Assembly: GCF_008727735.1 (NCBI RefSeq)
Contig: NZ_CP044227.1
Coordinates: forward strand, 2,553,001 to 2,617,000
DNA: 64,000 nucleotides
Direction: 5' to 3'
Source: Flintibacter sp. KGMB00164
Lineage (GTDB): Bacteria > Bacillota > Clostridia > Oscillospirales > Oscillospiraceae
This document shows positions 48,838-57,361 of this stretch, one piece after another. Below the pieces are notes generated by a model that saw nothing but the letters and a program-made list of their open reading frames with translations, was not told the origin of the DNA and ran no database searches. A program made the translations under genes and the position numbers. The first letter of the stretch is position 1. The number at the start of each line of letters is the position of its first letter.

Positions 48838-50385
48838 TTACTTTGCGTATTCAATTGCCTTGGTCTCACGCAGCAGGTTGACCTTGATCTGGCCGGGATA
48901 CTCCAGCTCGTCCTCGATCTTCTTGGCAATGTCCCGGGCCAGCAGCACCATCTGGTCCTCGCTGACCTGGTCGGGCTTGACCATGATGCGGACCTCGCGG
49001 CCAGCCTGGATGGCAAAGGACTTCTCCACGCCGGGGAAGGAAGAGGTGATCTCCTCCAGCATCTCCAGACGCTTGATATAGTTCTCCAGGTTCTCGCGCC
49101 GGGCACCGGGACGGGCGGCGGAGATGGCGTCGGCCGCCTGGACCAGGCAGGCCACCACCGTCTGGGGCTCCACGTCGTTGTGGTGGGCGTGGATGGCGTG
49201 GATGACGTTCTCGCTCTCCCGGTACTTCCGTGCCAGCTCCACGCCGATGGACACGTGGGAGCCCTCCACCTCGTGGTCGATGGACTTACCCAGGTCGTGC
49301 AGCAGACCGGCACGCTTGGCCTCGGCCACATTGGCGCCGATCTCGGCGGCCAGCAGGCCGGCAATGTGGGAAACCTCGATGGAGTGGTTCAGCACGTTCT
49401 GGCCATAGCTGGTGCGGTAGCGCATACGTCCCAGCAGCTTGACCAGCTCTGGGTGCAGGCCGTGGACGTTGGTCTCAAAGATGGCACGCTCGCCTTCCGC
49501 CTTAATGGTGGCGTCCACCTCGCGCTTGGCCTTCTCCACCATCTCCTCAATGCGGGCGGGATGGATGCGGCCGTCCAGAATGAGCTTCTCCAGAGCCAGC
49601 CGGGCAATCTCCCGGCGCACGGGGTCAAAGCAGGAGACCGTAATGGCCTCGGGGGTATCGTCGATAATCAGGTCCACGCCGGTCAGGGTCTCCAGCGTGC
49701 GGATGTTGCGGCCTTCGCGACCGATGATGCGGCCCTTCATCTCGTCGTTGGGCAGGGGTACCACGCTGACAGTAGCCTCCGCCACGTGGTCGGCGGCACA
49801 GCGCTGGATGGCCAGAGAGATGATCTCCCGGGCCTTGGTGTCGGCCTCGTCCTTGAAGCGGGCCTCGATCTCCTTGATCTTCATGGCCGACTCGTGGGTC
49901 ACGTCAGCTTCCAGCTGATCCAGCAGGTAGGTCTTGGCCTCCTCGGCGGTAAAGCCGGAGATGCGCTCCAGAGTGTCTACCTGCTCCTGCTTGATGCGCT
50001 CAGCCTCGGCCTGGGTGGCCTCCAGCTTGGCAAGACGGTTGGCAAGGTGCTCTTCCTTTTTCTCCATGTTCTCCGTCTTGCGGTCCAGGTTCTCTTCCTT
50101 CTGCTGCAGGCGGCGCTCCTGCTTCTGCAGGTCGGCGCGGCGCTCTTTCTCTTCCTGTTCGTACTCGTTGCGGGCCTTCAGGATCTCTTCCTTGGCCTCT
50201 ACCAGGGCTTCCCGCTTTTTGCTCTCGGCGCTCTTATAGGCGTCGTTGACAATGCGGGTGGCCTCTTCCTCGGCGGAGCCGATCTCACGCTCCGCGGTGG
50301 CCTTTCTCCGCTGGTATCCAAACAAGCTGCCGACGATAAACATCACCACAGCCACCAGAATACCTTCGATTACATAATATATCAT
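48838..50385 (-). CDS. rny: Ribonuclease Y
   Basis: Membrane-associated endoribonuclease that starts mRNA decay in Firmicutes. The 515 residues comprise an N-terminal transmembrane helix (about 3-24, [21 protein letters not shown]), a long coiled coil (about 30-200), the KH domain ([25 protein letters not shown]), and the HD domain whose catalytic motif is [19 protein letters not shown], ending with [16 protein letters not shown]. It has its own promoter with a long leader. Confidence 0.97.
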   Translation of the reverse strand: MIYYVIEGILVAVVMFIVGSLFGYQRRKATAEREIGSAEEEATRIVNDAYKSAESKKREALVEAKEEILKARNEYEQEEKERRADLQKQERRLQQKEENLDRKTENMEKKEEHLANRLAKLEATQAEAERIKQEQVDTLERISGFTAEEAKTYLLDQLEADVTHESAMKIKEIEARFKDEADTKAREIISLAIQRCAADHVAEATVSVVPLPNDEMKGRIIGREGRNIRTLETLTGVDLIIDDTPEAITVSCFDPVRREIARLALEKLILDGRIHPARIEEMVEKAKREVDATIKAEGERAIFETNVHGLHPELVKLLGRMRYRTSYGQNVLNHSIEVSHIAGLLAAEIGANVAEAKRAGLLHDLGKSIDHEVEGSHVSIGVELARKYRESENVIHAIHAHHNDVEPQTVVACLVQAADAISAARPGARRENLENYIKRLEMLEEITSSFPGVEKSFAIQAGREVRIMVKPDQVSEDQMVLLARDIAKKIEDELEYPGQIKVNLLRETKAIEYAK

Positions 50386-50451
50386 ATTGGTCTCTTACAC
50401 CTCCAAAAAATTCAGCATCATATCTTCGCGGCGGACGGCCGCGCACTGTGT

Positions 50452-50474
50452 TTTTGCCGGGCATCCCGGCAAAA
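50452..50474 (-). other. Perfect hairpin in the rny leader
   Basis: TTTTGCCGGG and CCCGGCAAAA form a 10-bp stem with a 3-base loop. It lies within the transcribed leader between the promoter (50582-50610) and rny. The U-run that follows on the minus strand is short, so it may act as a weak attenuator or a processing site. Confidence 0.5.
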
Positions 50475-50581
50475 GACTTGACAGCATAAAATGAGCCGCA
50501 AGGCAAAGCCGCTCACCGCGTCTTTCATCCTTGCGACAACTGAAAAACGTCCCCCAAGTTTTTCATTTTTGTCCTGTACAT

Positions 50582-50610
50582 ATTGTAAAGGCAAGCTGGG
50601 TTTATGTCAA
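50582..50610 (-). promoter_or_regulatory. Promoter of rny
   Basis: On the minus strand TTGACA (50610-50605) and TACAAT (50587-50582) are exactly 17 bases apart. The transcript would carry a leader of about 190 bases. The rest of the 470-base gap up to 50855 shows no gene. Confidence 0.88.
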
Positions 50611-50855
50611 GATTTATTCATATTTGGAACAAAACCTTTCCCTCTTTCCCCGAGCAGCCTGCCCTCTCCGGGGTTTCTCTAGGTCGCTGGGTTAAAATTG
50701 GCAGAAAAATCAGTTTTGCGCCGGAAATTTGGCCGTTTTTTCTCAAATAAATCTCTGTTCTTTTGTCAGGGAGTATGATAATATGATACCCGAGTATTTT
50801 TCGCTTTGGGCGCGGGATCGGACCGCGCCGGCGCAGAGAAGAGAAGGAGCGTACC

Positions 50856-52451
50856 ATGATCACTGTTACCGATCTGGGCCTGCAGTACGGCGGGTCCCCC
50901 CTGTTTTCCCACGTGGATCTCCAGTTCACCCGGGGCAACTGCTACGGCATCATCGGCGCAAACGGCGCCGGTAAGTCCACCTTTCTGAAGATCCTGTCTG
51001 GAGACCTGGAGTCTACCTCCGGTGAGGTCTCCATCCTGCCCAACATCCGTATGTCTGTGCTGAAGCAGGACCAGAACGCCTATGACGCCTACAACGTGAT
51101 GGATACCGTCATCATGGGCAACCAGCGCCTCTACGATATCGGCAAGCAGAAGGAAGCTCTGTACGCCAAAGAGGAGATGACCGACGAGGACGGCATGCTG
51201 GCCTGCCAGCTGGAGGAGGAGTATGCCGAGCTGGGCGGCTGGGAGGCCGAGAGCGATGCGTCCCGCATCCTCCAGGGCCTTGGCATCGGCACTGACCTGC
51301 ACTACAACGACATGGCCACCCTGGACGCCCGTCTGAAGGTGAAGGTACTGCTGGCCCAGGCTCTGTTCGGCAACCCCGACCTGCTGATGATGGACGAGCC
51401 CACCAACAACCTGGACATCGACGCGGTCAACTGGCTGGAGGACTTCCTGCTGGACTTCCCCGGCACCGTCATCGTGGTCAGCCATGACCGTCACTTCCTC
51501 AACACCGTGTGTACCCACATTGTGGATATCGACTACGGCAAGATCAAGATGTACGTGGGCAACTACGACTTCTGGTATGAGTCCTCCCAGCTGGTGCAGC
51601 AGCTCATCAAGAACCAGAACAAGCGCAACGAGGAGAAGATCAAGGAGCTGCAGGACTTTATCTCCCGCTTCTCCGCCAACAAGTCCAAGTCCAAGCAGGC
51701 TACCGCCCGGCGTAAGCTGCTGGATAAGCTCACCGTGGAGGAGATGCCCGCCTCCTCCCGCCGCTATCCCTGGGTGGCCTTCTCTCCCGACCGTGAGGTG
51801 GGCAAGGACATCCTCTTTGTCACCGACGTGTCCAAGACCATCGACGGCGTGAAGGTGCTGGATAAGGTGTCCTTCATCGTGGGCCACGGGGACAAGATCG
51901 CCTTTGTGGGTGACAATGAGAACGCCCACACCGCTCTCTTTAAGATCCTGGCCGGCGAGATGGAGCCCGATGAGGGCACCGTGAAGTGGGGTCAGACCGC
52001 CACCTTCTCCTACTTCCCCAAGGACAACACCCCCTACTTCCAGGACAACGACGACAATCTGGTGCAGTGGCTGCGCCAGTTCTCCCCCGATCCCCAGGAG
52101 CAGTACCTGCGCGGCTTCCTGGGCCGGATGCTCTTCTCCGGCGACGAGGTATATAAGGCGGTGAAGGTGCTCTCCGGTGGTGAGAAGGTGCGCTGCATGC
52201 TCTCCCGGATGATGCTCTCCGGCGCCAACGTGCTCATGCTGGACCAGCCCACCAACCATCTGGATCTGGAGTCCATCGCCGCCCTGAACAAGGGCCTGGA
52301 GATGGTCAAGTGCAACGTTCTGGTGGCCTCCCACGACCATCAGCTCATCCAGACCGTGTGTAACCGCATCTTTGACTTCACCGCTGACGGAAAACTCGTC
52401 GACCGTATGATGACCTATGATGAGTATCTGGAGAGCCAAAAGCCCCAATAA
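50856..52451 (+). CDS. ABC-F family ATPase (YbiT/YkpA type)
   Basis: Soluble tandem-ABC translation factor. The 531 residues hold two ABC domains and the linker. Domain 1: GANGAGKSTFLKIL, an LDARLKVKVLLAQAL signature region, MMDEPTNNLD (Glu181). The linker (about 245-320) is rich in Lys/Glu, with the PtIM-like KNQNKRNEEKIKELQDFISR helices. Domain 2: VGDNENAHTALFKILAG instead of a clear Walker A, LSGGEKVRCMLSRMML, and MLDQPTNHLDLES, in which the catalytic Glu is Gln464. The degenerate second site may slow hydrolysis. GAAGGAG precedes the ATG. Confidence 0.94.
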   Translation: MITVTDLGLQYGGSPLFSHVDLQFTRGNCYGIIGANGAGKSTFLKILSGDLESTSGEVSILPNIRMSVLKQDQNAYDAYNVMDTVIMGNQRLYDIGKQKEALYAKEEMTDEDGMLACQLEEEYAELGGWEAESDASRILQGLGIGTDLHYNDMATLDARLKVKVLLAQALFGNPDLLMMDEPTNNLDIDAVNWLEDFLLDFPGTVIVVSHDRHFLNTVCTHIVDIDYGKIKMYVGNYDFWYESSQLVQQLIKNQNKRNEEKIKELQDFISRFSANKSKSKQATARRKLLDKLTVEEMPASSRRYPWVAFSPDREVGKDILFVTDVSKTIDGVKVLDKVSFIVGHGDKIAFVGDNENAHTALFKILAGEMEPDEGTVKWGQTATFSYFPKDNTPYFQDNDDNLVQWLRQFSPDPQEQYLRGFLGRMLFSGDEVYKAVKVLSGGEKVRCMLSRMMLSGANVLMLDQPTNHLDLESIAALNKGLEMVKCNVLVASHDHQLIQTVCNRIFDFTADGKLVDRMMTYDEYLESQKPQ

Positions 52452-52484
52452 TCTCCAAAAATTGCCCATTTCTTTGGCGAAGCC

Positions 52485-52518
52485 AACCCCCTCCGGTATG
52501 GTCCGGAGGGGGTTTTTT
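52485..52518 (+). terminator. Terminator of the ABC-F gene
   Basis: AACCCCCTCCGG and CCGGAGGGGGTT form a 12-bp stem with a 6-base loop and a T-run, 34 bases after the stop. Confidence 0.95.
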
Positions 52519-52567
52519 GTCAGATTGGAGAAAATATTAAGGGCAGATGAGATTTTTGTAAAATCGG

Positions 52568-52596
52568 TTGACGCGGACCGGTTTCTTTCCTATAAT
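52568..52596 (+). promoter_or_regulatory. Strong promoter upstream of the Na/Pi cotransporter leader
   Basis: TTGACG and TATAAT are exactly 17 bases apart. Transcription would start near 52603, about 270 bases before the gene. Confidence 0.9.
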
Positions 52597-52602
52597 GCTA
52601 GA

Positions 52603-52764
52603 TGTAGGAAGTTGCGAGTAAAGAGTACAGAGAGGTAGAAATGCCATGGGAGCATCTGTGCCCAGGTCGGCGGGGATCGGCCTGATCGGACAATGGAATA
52701 TGAAAAAACAATGACATGACCTGCGCGCCCTGCCGGCACGTGGGCTATGTCTTTTTTCTTTTTT
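52603..52764 (+). ncRNA. Leader RNA ending in a terminator, upstream of the Na/Pi cotransporter (unassigned riboswitch-like)
   Basis: No gene lies in 52519-52872. The transcript can fold as TGTGCC-CAGGTCG pairing with CGGCCTG-GG-ACA (52655-52692), closed by CCAT (52643-52646) with AATGG after a 9-base bulge. It ends with GACAT/ATGTC plus GCCC/GGGC (52713-52751) and then TTTTTTCTTTTTT, an intrinsic terminator well short of the coding region. This is typical of a termination-controlled riboswitch or a separate small RNA. No riboswitch class I know was matched. Confidence 0.5.
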
Positions 52765-52872
52765 ATCCCTGCGCGGTTGGAATACGGCACGCCTCTGCTC
52801 CGCCGTTTTCCAGCATGATTTACCCCAAAACGCAAAAAATGTTTGTAAGAGAGAAAGAGGAGGAATCCTGAG

Positions 52873-54558
52873 ATGCAAATGTCAGACTTTCTGGGACTTC
52901 TGGGCGGCCTGGCGCTATTCCTGTACGGCATGCAGATGATGAGCTCCGGCCTGGAGGCCGCAGCCGGCAGCCGTATGAAAATGATTTTGGAGCGACTGAC
53001 TGCCAACCGCTTTTTGGGCGTGCTGGTAGGCGCGGCCATCACCGCCGTTATTCAGTCGTCCTCCGCTACCACAGTCATGGTGGTTGGCTTTGTTAACGCG
53101 GGCATGATGACCCTCAATCAAGCGGTCTGGATCATCATGGGTGCCAACATCGGTACCACCGTCACCGGCCTGCTCATCGCCCTGGACGTGGGTGAGCTGG
53201 CTCCCCTGTTCGCCTTTGTAGGCGTGGCCCTGGTGGTCTTTGTGAAAAAGCCCCAGCTGCAGCACATCGGTCAGATCCTGGCCGGTCTGGGCGTGCTGTT
53301 CATCGGTATGGACATGATGAGCTCTGCCATGTCTCCCCTTCGGGAGTCTGAGGCCTTCATCAACCTCATGTCCACCTTCTCCAACCCCCTGCTGGGCATC
53401 CTGGCCGGCGCCGGCTTCACCGCCGTCATCCAGTCCTCCTCCGCCTCGGTGGGTATCCTTCAGGCCCTGGCCAACAGCGGCGTGATCGGCCTGCCCAGCG
53501 CGGTGTTCGTGCTGTTCGGTCAGAACATCGGCACCTGTATCACTGCCGTGCTGGCCTCCATCGGCACCAGCCGCAACGCCAAGCGTGCCACCATCATCCA
53601 CCTGATGTTCAACATCATCGGTACCTGTATTTTCACCATTCTGTTCCTGGTCTTCCCCATCGCCTATGTGATCGATGGTTCCCTGACCCTCCCTGGCTCC
53701 CTGGGACAGACCATTGCGGGACTCATGCCTGCCTCCCACGCCGGACAGATTGCTCTGGTGCACACCAGCTTCAACATCATCACCACCATCATCCTGCTGC
53801 CTCTGGGCAACTACCTGGCCAAGGCTGCGGTGAAGATCCTGCCCGAGCGTCCCGAGGACAAGGCCGACCAGCTCCACCTGGAGTACCTCACCCCCATCCA
53901 GATCAGCAGCAAGGACGGCGGCCTGGGTGTGTCCGCCATCTATGTGGACCAGATGCAGCATGAGCTGCGCCGCATGATGGAGATGGCCAAGGACAACGTG
54001 GAGGCCAGCTTCCGCTCCGTGCTGAACCGTGACGAGGAGGAGTTGGAACAGGTAGAGAAGACTGAGGAGTACCTGGACTTCCTGAACAAGGAGATCTCCC
54101 TGCACGTCTCCCGCCTGATCACCTACGAAACCAACGAGAAGGCCTCCGCCGTGGTCAGTAGCTTCTTTACCATCTCCGGCAACATCGAGCGCATCGGCGA
54201 CCACGCCGACAACCTGGCCGGTTACACCCGGATGCTCAACAAGCGCAACATCTCCTTTACCGGCGTGGCTCACGATGAGATTTCCGCCATGCGAGATATC
54301 TGCCTGGAGGGCATCAACGACCTGCTCTCTCTCAACGCCGGCAATGTGGAGTGGCTGGCCGATGTCTCTGCCCTGGAGCAGCGCATCGACGACATGACCA
54401 GCGACTACCGCCGCAACCACCTGGAGCGTATGCGTGACGGCGAGTGCTCTGACGAGGCCTGTATCCTCTACTCCGAGCTGCTCACCGACTTTGAGCGCAT
54501 CGGCGACCATATTCTGAACATTGCCCAGGAGATGGCCAAGGTTCAGGAGCACATCTGA
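52873..54558 (+). CDS. Na+/phosphate cotransporter with C-terminal PhoU-like domain
   Basis: The 561-residue NptA/YjbB-type transporter. Residues 1 to about 330 are membrane helices with the two inverted QSSSA repeats, AVIQSSSATTVMVVGF and AVIQSSSASVGILQALANS, that form the transport site. The C-terminal part (about 355-555) is helical and PhoU-like, with VSSFFTISGNIERIGDHADNLAGYTRM and CILYSELLTDFERIGDHILNIAQEMA carrying the ERIGDH metal motifs. GAGGAGG precedes the ATG. Long leader upstream. Confidence 0.94.
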   Translation: MQMSDFLGLLGGLALFLYGMQMMSSGLEAAAGSRMKMILERLTANRFLGVLVGAAITAVIQSSSATTVMVVGFVNAGMMTLNQAVWIIMGANIGTTVTGLLIALDVGELAPLFAFVGVALVVFVKKPQLQHIGQILAGLGVLFIGMDMMSSAMSPLRESEAFINLMSTFSNPLLGILAGAGFTAVIQSSSASVGILQALANSGVIGLPSAVFVLFGQNIGTCITAVLASIGTSRNAKRATIIHLMFNIIGTCIFTILFLVFPIAYVIDGSLTLPGSLGQTIAGLMPASHAGQIALVHTSFNIITTIILLPLGNYLAKAAVKILPERPEDKADQLHLEYLTPIQISSKDGGLGVSAIYVDQMQHELRRMMEMAKDNVEASFRSVLNRDEEELEQVEKTEEYLDFLNKEISLHVSRLITYETNEKASAVVSSFFTISGNIERIGDHADNLAGYTRMLNKRNISFTGVAHDEISAMRDICLEGINDLLSLNAGNVEWLADVSALEQRIDDMTSDYRRNHLERMRDGECSDEACILYSELLTDFERIGDHILNIAQEMAKVQEHI

Positions 54559-54570
54559 TTTCCCCACAAA

Positions 54571-54602
54571 AAAATCGCCCGTCCAAAGACGGGCGATTTT
54601 TT
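54571..54602. terminator. Bidirectional terminator between the Na/Pi cotransporter and rsiV
   Basis: AAAATCGCCCGTC and GACGGGCGATTTT form a 13-bp stem with a CAAA loop, flanked by A and T runs. It serves both the plus-strand transporter and the minus-strand rsiV. Confidence 0.96.
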
Positions 54603-55474
54603 CATGCCTGAGGCAGCTTCCCAATGGGGAATTCCAGCACACCGGCGGCCCCGGCGGCGATCTCATACTTATCAAAGACCACCACCACGGTGCCGTCCTC
54701 TTGGAGATAGAAGTCCTCCTTCTCCTCCAGCAGCGCCTCCAGGTCTACGTCGTCAAAGAGCAGGGCCTTCTGCTCCTGGTCCCACTGGGACAGCTGCTCT
54801 TCCACCGCCGCCGCACCCTGGGCGGCCCAGTTGGGGCCCAGAACATCCCGCAGGGTCAGACTCTGGCCGGTCTCCAGGTCCAGGTTGTAGAAGTACTGCC
54901 GGAAGTAGGCGCTGGCCAGACTCTCCGTCTTGGTGACCACAAAGGAGGCCCACTGATCCGTGACAGACTTCACCTGATAGTCCACCTGGATCTGGATGGG
55001 CTGGAAGGTGTCCGGGTCTCCTCCTGTGTCCAGATAGGCCTGGTAATACTCCCGTGCCCGCTCCTTGCTCTCATCCACCTCCCGGCTGAGCACTGCGCTG
55101 ATCTCCAGATTCACCCGCTGCTCCAGGCTGCTGTCCCCGGTGTTTTCGATCTCAGGCAGCTGGACCTGCACGTAGCTGGTCTCCTCCCGGCTCTCATAGG
55201 CCTGCCCGGTGAGGATCCGGCACAGCTGGCCTAATACCGGCACATCGTCCACCGCCGCGGCCACCGCCGGGGATGTGAGCACCACAAAGCAGGCGCACAG
55301 TCCGGCCGCGGCCGCAGCCGCCCGCTTCAGTCCCCGGCGGGGCAGCCTGGGCCGGCAGCCCGCCTGGATGGCGTCCTCCACTGCTCCCTCCAGTTCCGGT
55401 GGGGTGGGAATATCCCGGTAGGCCTGACGGCACTGTTCCATGGCATGGGAAAAACGGTCCTGTTTTTCTGTCAT
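54602..55474 (-). CDS. rsiV: RsiV-like anti-sigma factor with DUF3298 domain
   Basis: 290 residues: a cytoplasmic N-terminal segment that would bind the sigma factor, one transmembrane helix (about 50-72, AAAAAAGLCACFVVLTSPAVAAAV) and an extracytoplasmic DUF3298-type domain (about 95-285: YVQVQLPEIENTGDSSLEQRVN, FQPIQIQVDYQVKSVTDQ, then DLETGQSLTLRDVL and DGTVVVVFDKYEIAAGAAG). In Bacillus RsiV binds lysozyme and is cleaved to release SigV. Its ribosome site lies inside the last codons of the sigma gene, two bases before. Confidence 0.88.
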   Translation of the reverse strand: MTEKQDRFSHAMEQCRQAYRDIPTPPELEGAVEDAIQAGCRPRLPRRGLKRAAAAAAGLCACFVVLTSPAVAAAVDDVPVLGQLCRILTGQAYESREETSYVQVQLPEIENTGDSSLEQRVNLEISAVLSREVDESKERAREYYQAYLDTGGDPDTFQPIQIQVDYQVKSVTDQWASFVVTKTESLASAYFRQYFYNLDLETGQSLTLRDVLGPNWAAQGAAAVEEQLSQWDQEQKALLFDDVDLEALLEEKEDFYLQEDGTVVVVFDKYEIAAGAAGVLEFPIGKLPQA

Positions 55475-55475
55475 A

Positions 55476-55937
55476 TCATCCCTCCTGCAAGCTCTCCCGC
55501 AATTTCTTCAGCCCCTTGTACAGGCGGCTCTTCACCGTGCTGAGATTGGTCCCGGTGATCTCCGCGATTTCGCTCAGCTGCATCTCCTCGTAAAAGCGCA
55601 GCAGCACCACGGTCTTGAGTTTGGGAGAGAGCCGATCGATGGCCTGCTGCAGAGCCTCCCGGTCCTCCAGCGCGCTCTCCTGGCTGCTCTGGATCTGCTC
55701 GGGCGGCTCAGCCAGATAAATGACCCGCCGGTTCTGCCGCAGGAAGGACAGGCACTCCCGCACCAGAATACGGTAAAACCAGCTGCGCACCGCCTCCGGC
55801 TCCCGCAGGCTCTCCCAGTGCTGCAGGGCTTTGACCACGGCGTCCTGTACCAGATCCATGGCCAGATCCCGGTCTCCCACGTATTGATAGGCCAAGCGAT
55901 AAAAATAAGTTTGATTTTCCCGGATATAGCCTACCAA
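55476..55937 (-). CDS. sigV: ECF RNA polymerase sigma factor, SigV-like
   Basis: 153-residue (or slightly longer) ECF sigma factor. Region 2 is YFYRLAYQYVGDRDLAMDLVQDAVVKALQHWESLR with the SWFYRILVRECLSFLR helix. Region 4 is LSPKLKTVVLLRFYEEMQLSEIAEITGTNLSTVKSRLYKGLKKLRESL. The start is uncertain. TTG at 55937 is the first usable codon, but the strong GGAGGGGG lies further upstream, in front of an in-frame ACG that leads into an open ETTGQDVRERL segment. Upstream of rsiV, as in the sigV operon. Confidence 0.88.
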   Translation of the reverse strand: MVGYIRENQTYFYRLAYQYVGDRDLAMDLVQDAVVKALQHWESLREPEAVRSWFYRILVRECLSFLRQNRRVIYLAEPPEQIQSSQESALEDREALQQAIDRLSPKLKTVVLLRFYEEMQLSEIAEITGTNLSTVKSRLYKGLKKLRESLQEG

Positions 55938-56035
55938 GCGTTCCCGTACATCCTGCCCCGTAGTCTCCCCCTCCTTTCACTCATTCATAAGACGCACCAC
56001 CCGACCGGAAAGTTTGCCCGGGGACGTTCTTTTTT

Positions 56036-56073
56036 AAAAAAGCGTGCGCTGTGGAGATTCCACAGCGCACGCT
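56036..56073 (-). terminator. Terminator of the hydroxyacid dehydrogenase gene
   Basis: AGCGTGCGCTGTGGA and TCCACAGCGCACGCT form a 15-bp perfect stem with a GAT loop, followed by T residues on the minus strand. Confidence 0.95.
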
Positions 56074-56117
56074 CCGCTCTCTTATCAAATTTCCTTCGCA
56101 GCTCTTACGAAGATGCC

Positions 56118-57056
56118 TTACAGGCTCAGAGCCTCCTTGACCTTGCCGATAATCAGCTCAGCAATGTCGCGGGAAGCGTCGGTGGACTGGGCGCCCAGGT
56201 GAGGAGTGACGATGAAGTTATCGCACTCGAACAGGGGGGAGTCGAAGGAAGCGCCCTCGGTCAGGCCGCCGGCAGCCAGCTCATTCTCCATAACGTCGGA
56301 GGCATAGCCGCCGATCTTGCCGGCCTTCAGAGCCTCGTACATATCCTTCTCGTTGACGATACCGCCGCGGGCCATGTTCAGAACCACAGCGTCGTTCTTC
56401 ATCTCAGCGATGGACTTGGCATTGAACAGGTCCTTGGTCTCGGGGGTCAGAGGCATGTGGATGGTGACATAGTCAGCAGTCTTCAGCACCTCGTCGATGC
56501 TCATGCTGGTGGCCTGCTGCTCCTCAAACACGTGAGCGGGCAGGTAGGGATCGTAAGCCACGATGTTCATCTTGAAGGCGCGGCCCAGCTCACCCACGCG
56601 CTGGCCGATGCGGCCGAAGCCCAGGATGCCCAGGGTCTTGCCGCGCAGCTCACGGCCCACGAACTTATACTTATCCCAGTTCTTGTTGACCTTTACGTCA
56701 TAGTTGGCGGGGATGGTGTGGCGGGACAGGTCCAGCATCTTGGAGAAGGTCAGCTCGGCCACGGCGTTGGCGTTCATGCCGGGAGCGTTGAAGACCTGGA
56801 TGCCCTTGGCCTTGGCGGTATCCATGTCGATGTGGTTCAGGCCAACGGAGCAAACGCCGATGACCTTCAGATTCTTGGCGGCGTCCAGGATCTCCTTGTT
56901 GATGGCGGGGTCAACACGCATGATCAGCACATCATAGTCAGGGATCAGCTTGGCCAGCTCCTCCTGGGTGGGCAGCATGTGGGTGTCCACCTGCATGTAC
57001 TTGCTGAACTCCTCGGCGATGGAGCTGTGGACGGCGTCAATGATCAGACATTTCAT
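56118..57056 (-). CDS. D-isomer-specific 2-hydroxyacid dehydrogenase
   Basis: NAD-dependent dehydrogenase, substrate not assignable from sequence. I start at the ATG at 57056 (MKCLIIDAVHSSIAEEFSK) with AAAGGAAG 10 bases upstream, giving 312 residues. Motifs: VIGVCSVGLNHIDMDTAKAKGI, the Rossmann GILGFGRIGQRVGELGRAFKMNIVAYDPYL, MPLTPETKDLFNAKSIAEMK, LNMARGGIVNEKDMYEALKAGKIGGYASDV with the catalytic Arg, and TPHLGAQSTDAS with the catalytic His. Like PGDH in size but without an ACT domain. Divergent from the lysR-ucpA pair, so co-regulation is plausible. Confidence 0.93.
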   Translation of the reverse strand: MKCLIIDAVHSSIAEEFSKYMQVDTHMLPTQEELAKLIPDYDVLIMRVDPAINKEILDAAKNLKVIGVCSVGLNHIDMDTAKAKGIQVFNAPGMNANAVAELTFSKMLDLSRHTIPANYDVKVNKNWDKYKFVGRELRGKTLGILGFGRIGQRVGELGRAFKMNIVAYDPYLPAHVFEEQQATSMSIDEVLKTADYVTIHMPLTPETKDLFNAKSIAEMKNDAVVLNMARGGIVNEKDMYEALKAGKIGGYASDVMENELAAGGLTEGASFDSPLFECDNFIVTPHLGAQSTDASRDIAELIIGKVKEALSL

Positions 57057-57265
57057 GGCAAACAATCTTCCTTTCTCAATGTTTGGTCTTTCCAGTTATT
57101 TTGACAGGGATTGCCCTATGCGCACATGGTTTGTAATTACACTTTTGCATTCCATTTTTGAATGTTTTTAAAAGCTAAGGCAGGGATTCTTCTCTCTTTT
57201 GCCCTATCTTTTGATACTATTAAACCATAAAATTATCATTCCGAACAGCAGATTTTTATCGATGG

Positions 57266-57294
57266 TTGCCACAGCTTTTTGGCTGTGATATAAT
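57266..57294 (+). promoter_or_regulatory. Promoter of lysR with an overlapping dyad
   Basis: TTGCCA and TATAAT are 17 bases apart. CACAGC (57270-57275) and GCTGTG (57282-57287), separated by 6 bases, form a dyad between the two promoter boxes, a plausible autorepressor site. The 57057-57361 gap otherwise holds only A+T-rich sequence with a CATTC/GAATG dyad near 57150. Confidence 0.7.
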
Positions 57295-57361
57295 AGTGCT
57301 ATCCCAACGAAAAAATGAAGGAACTCCTTCATATATCTGGAATTTGGAAGGGGGAGACCGG

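Noticed and set aside
52623-52872. A minus-strand ORF of about 110-150 residues in the Na/Pi transporter leader
   Set aside because: It reads antisense to a strong promoter and a terminator, has low-complexity Arg/Ser content and no start signal.
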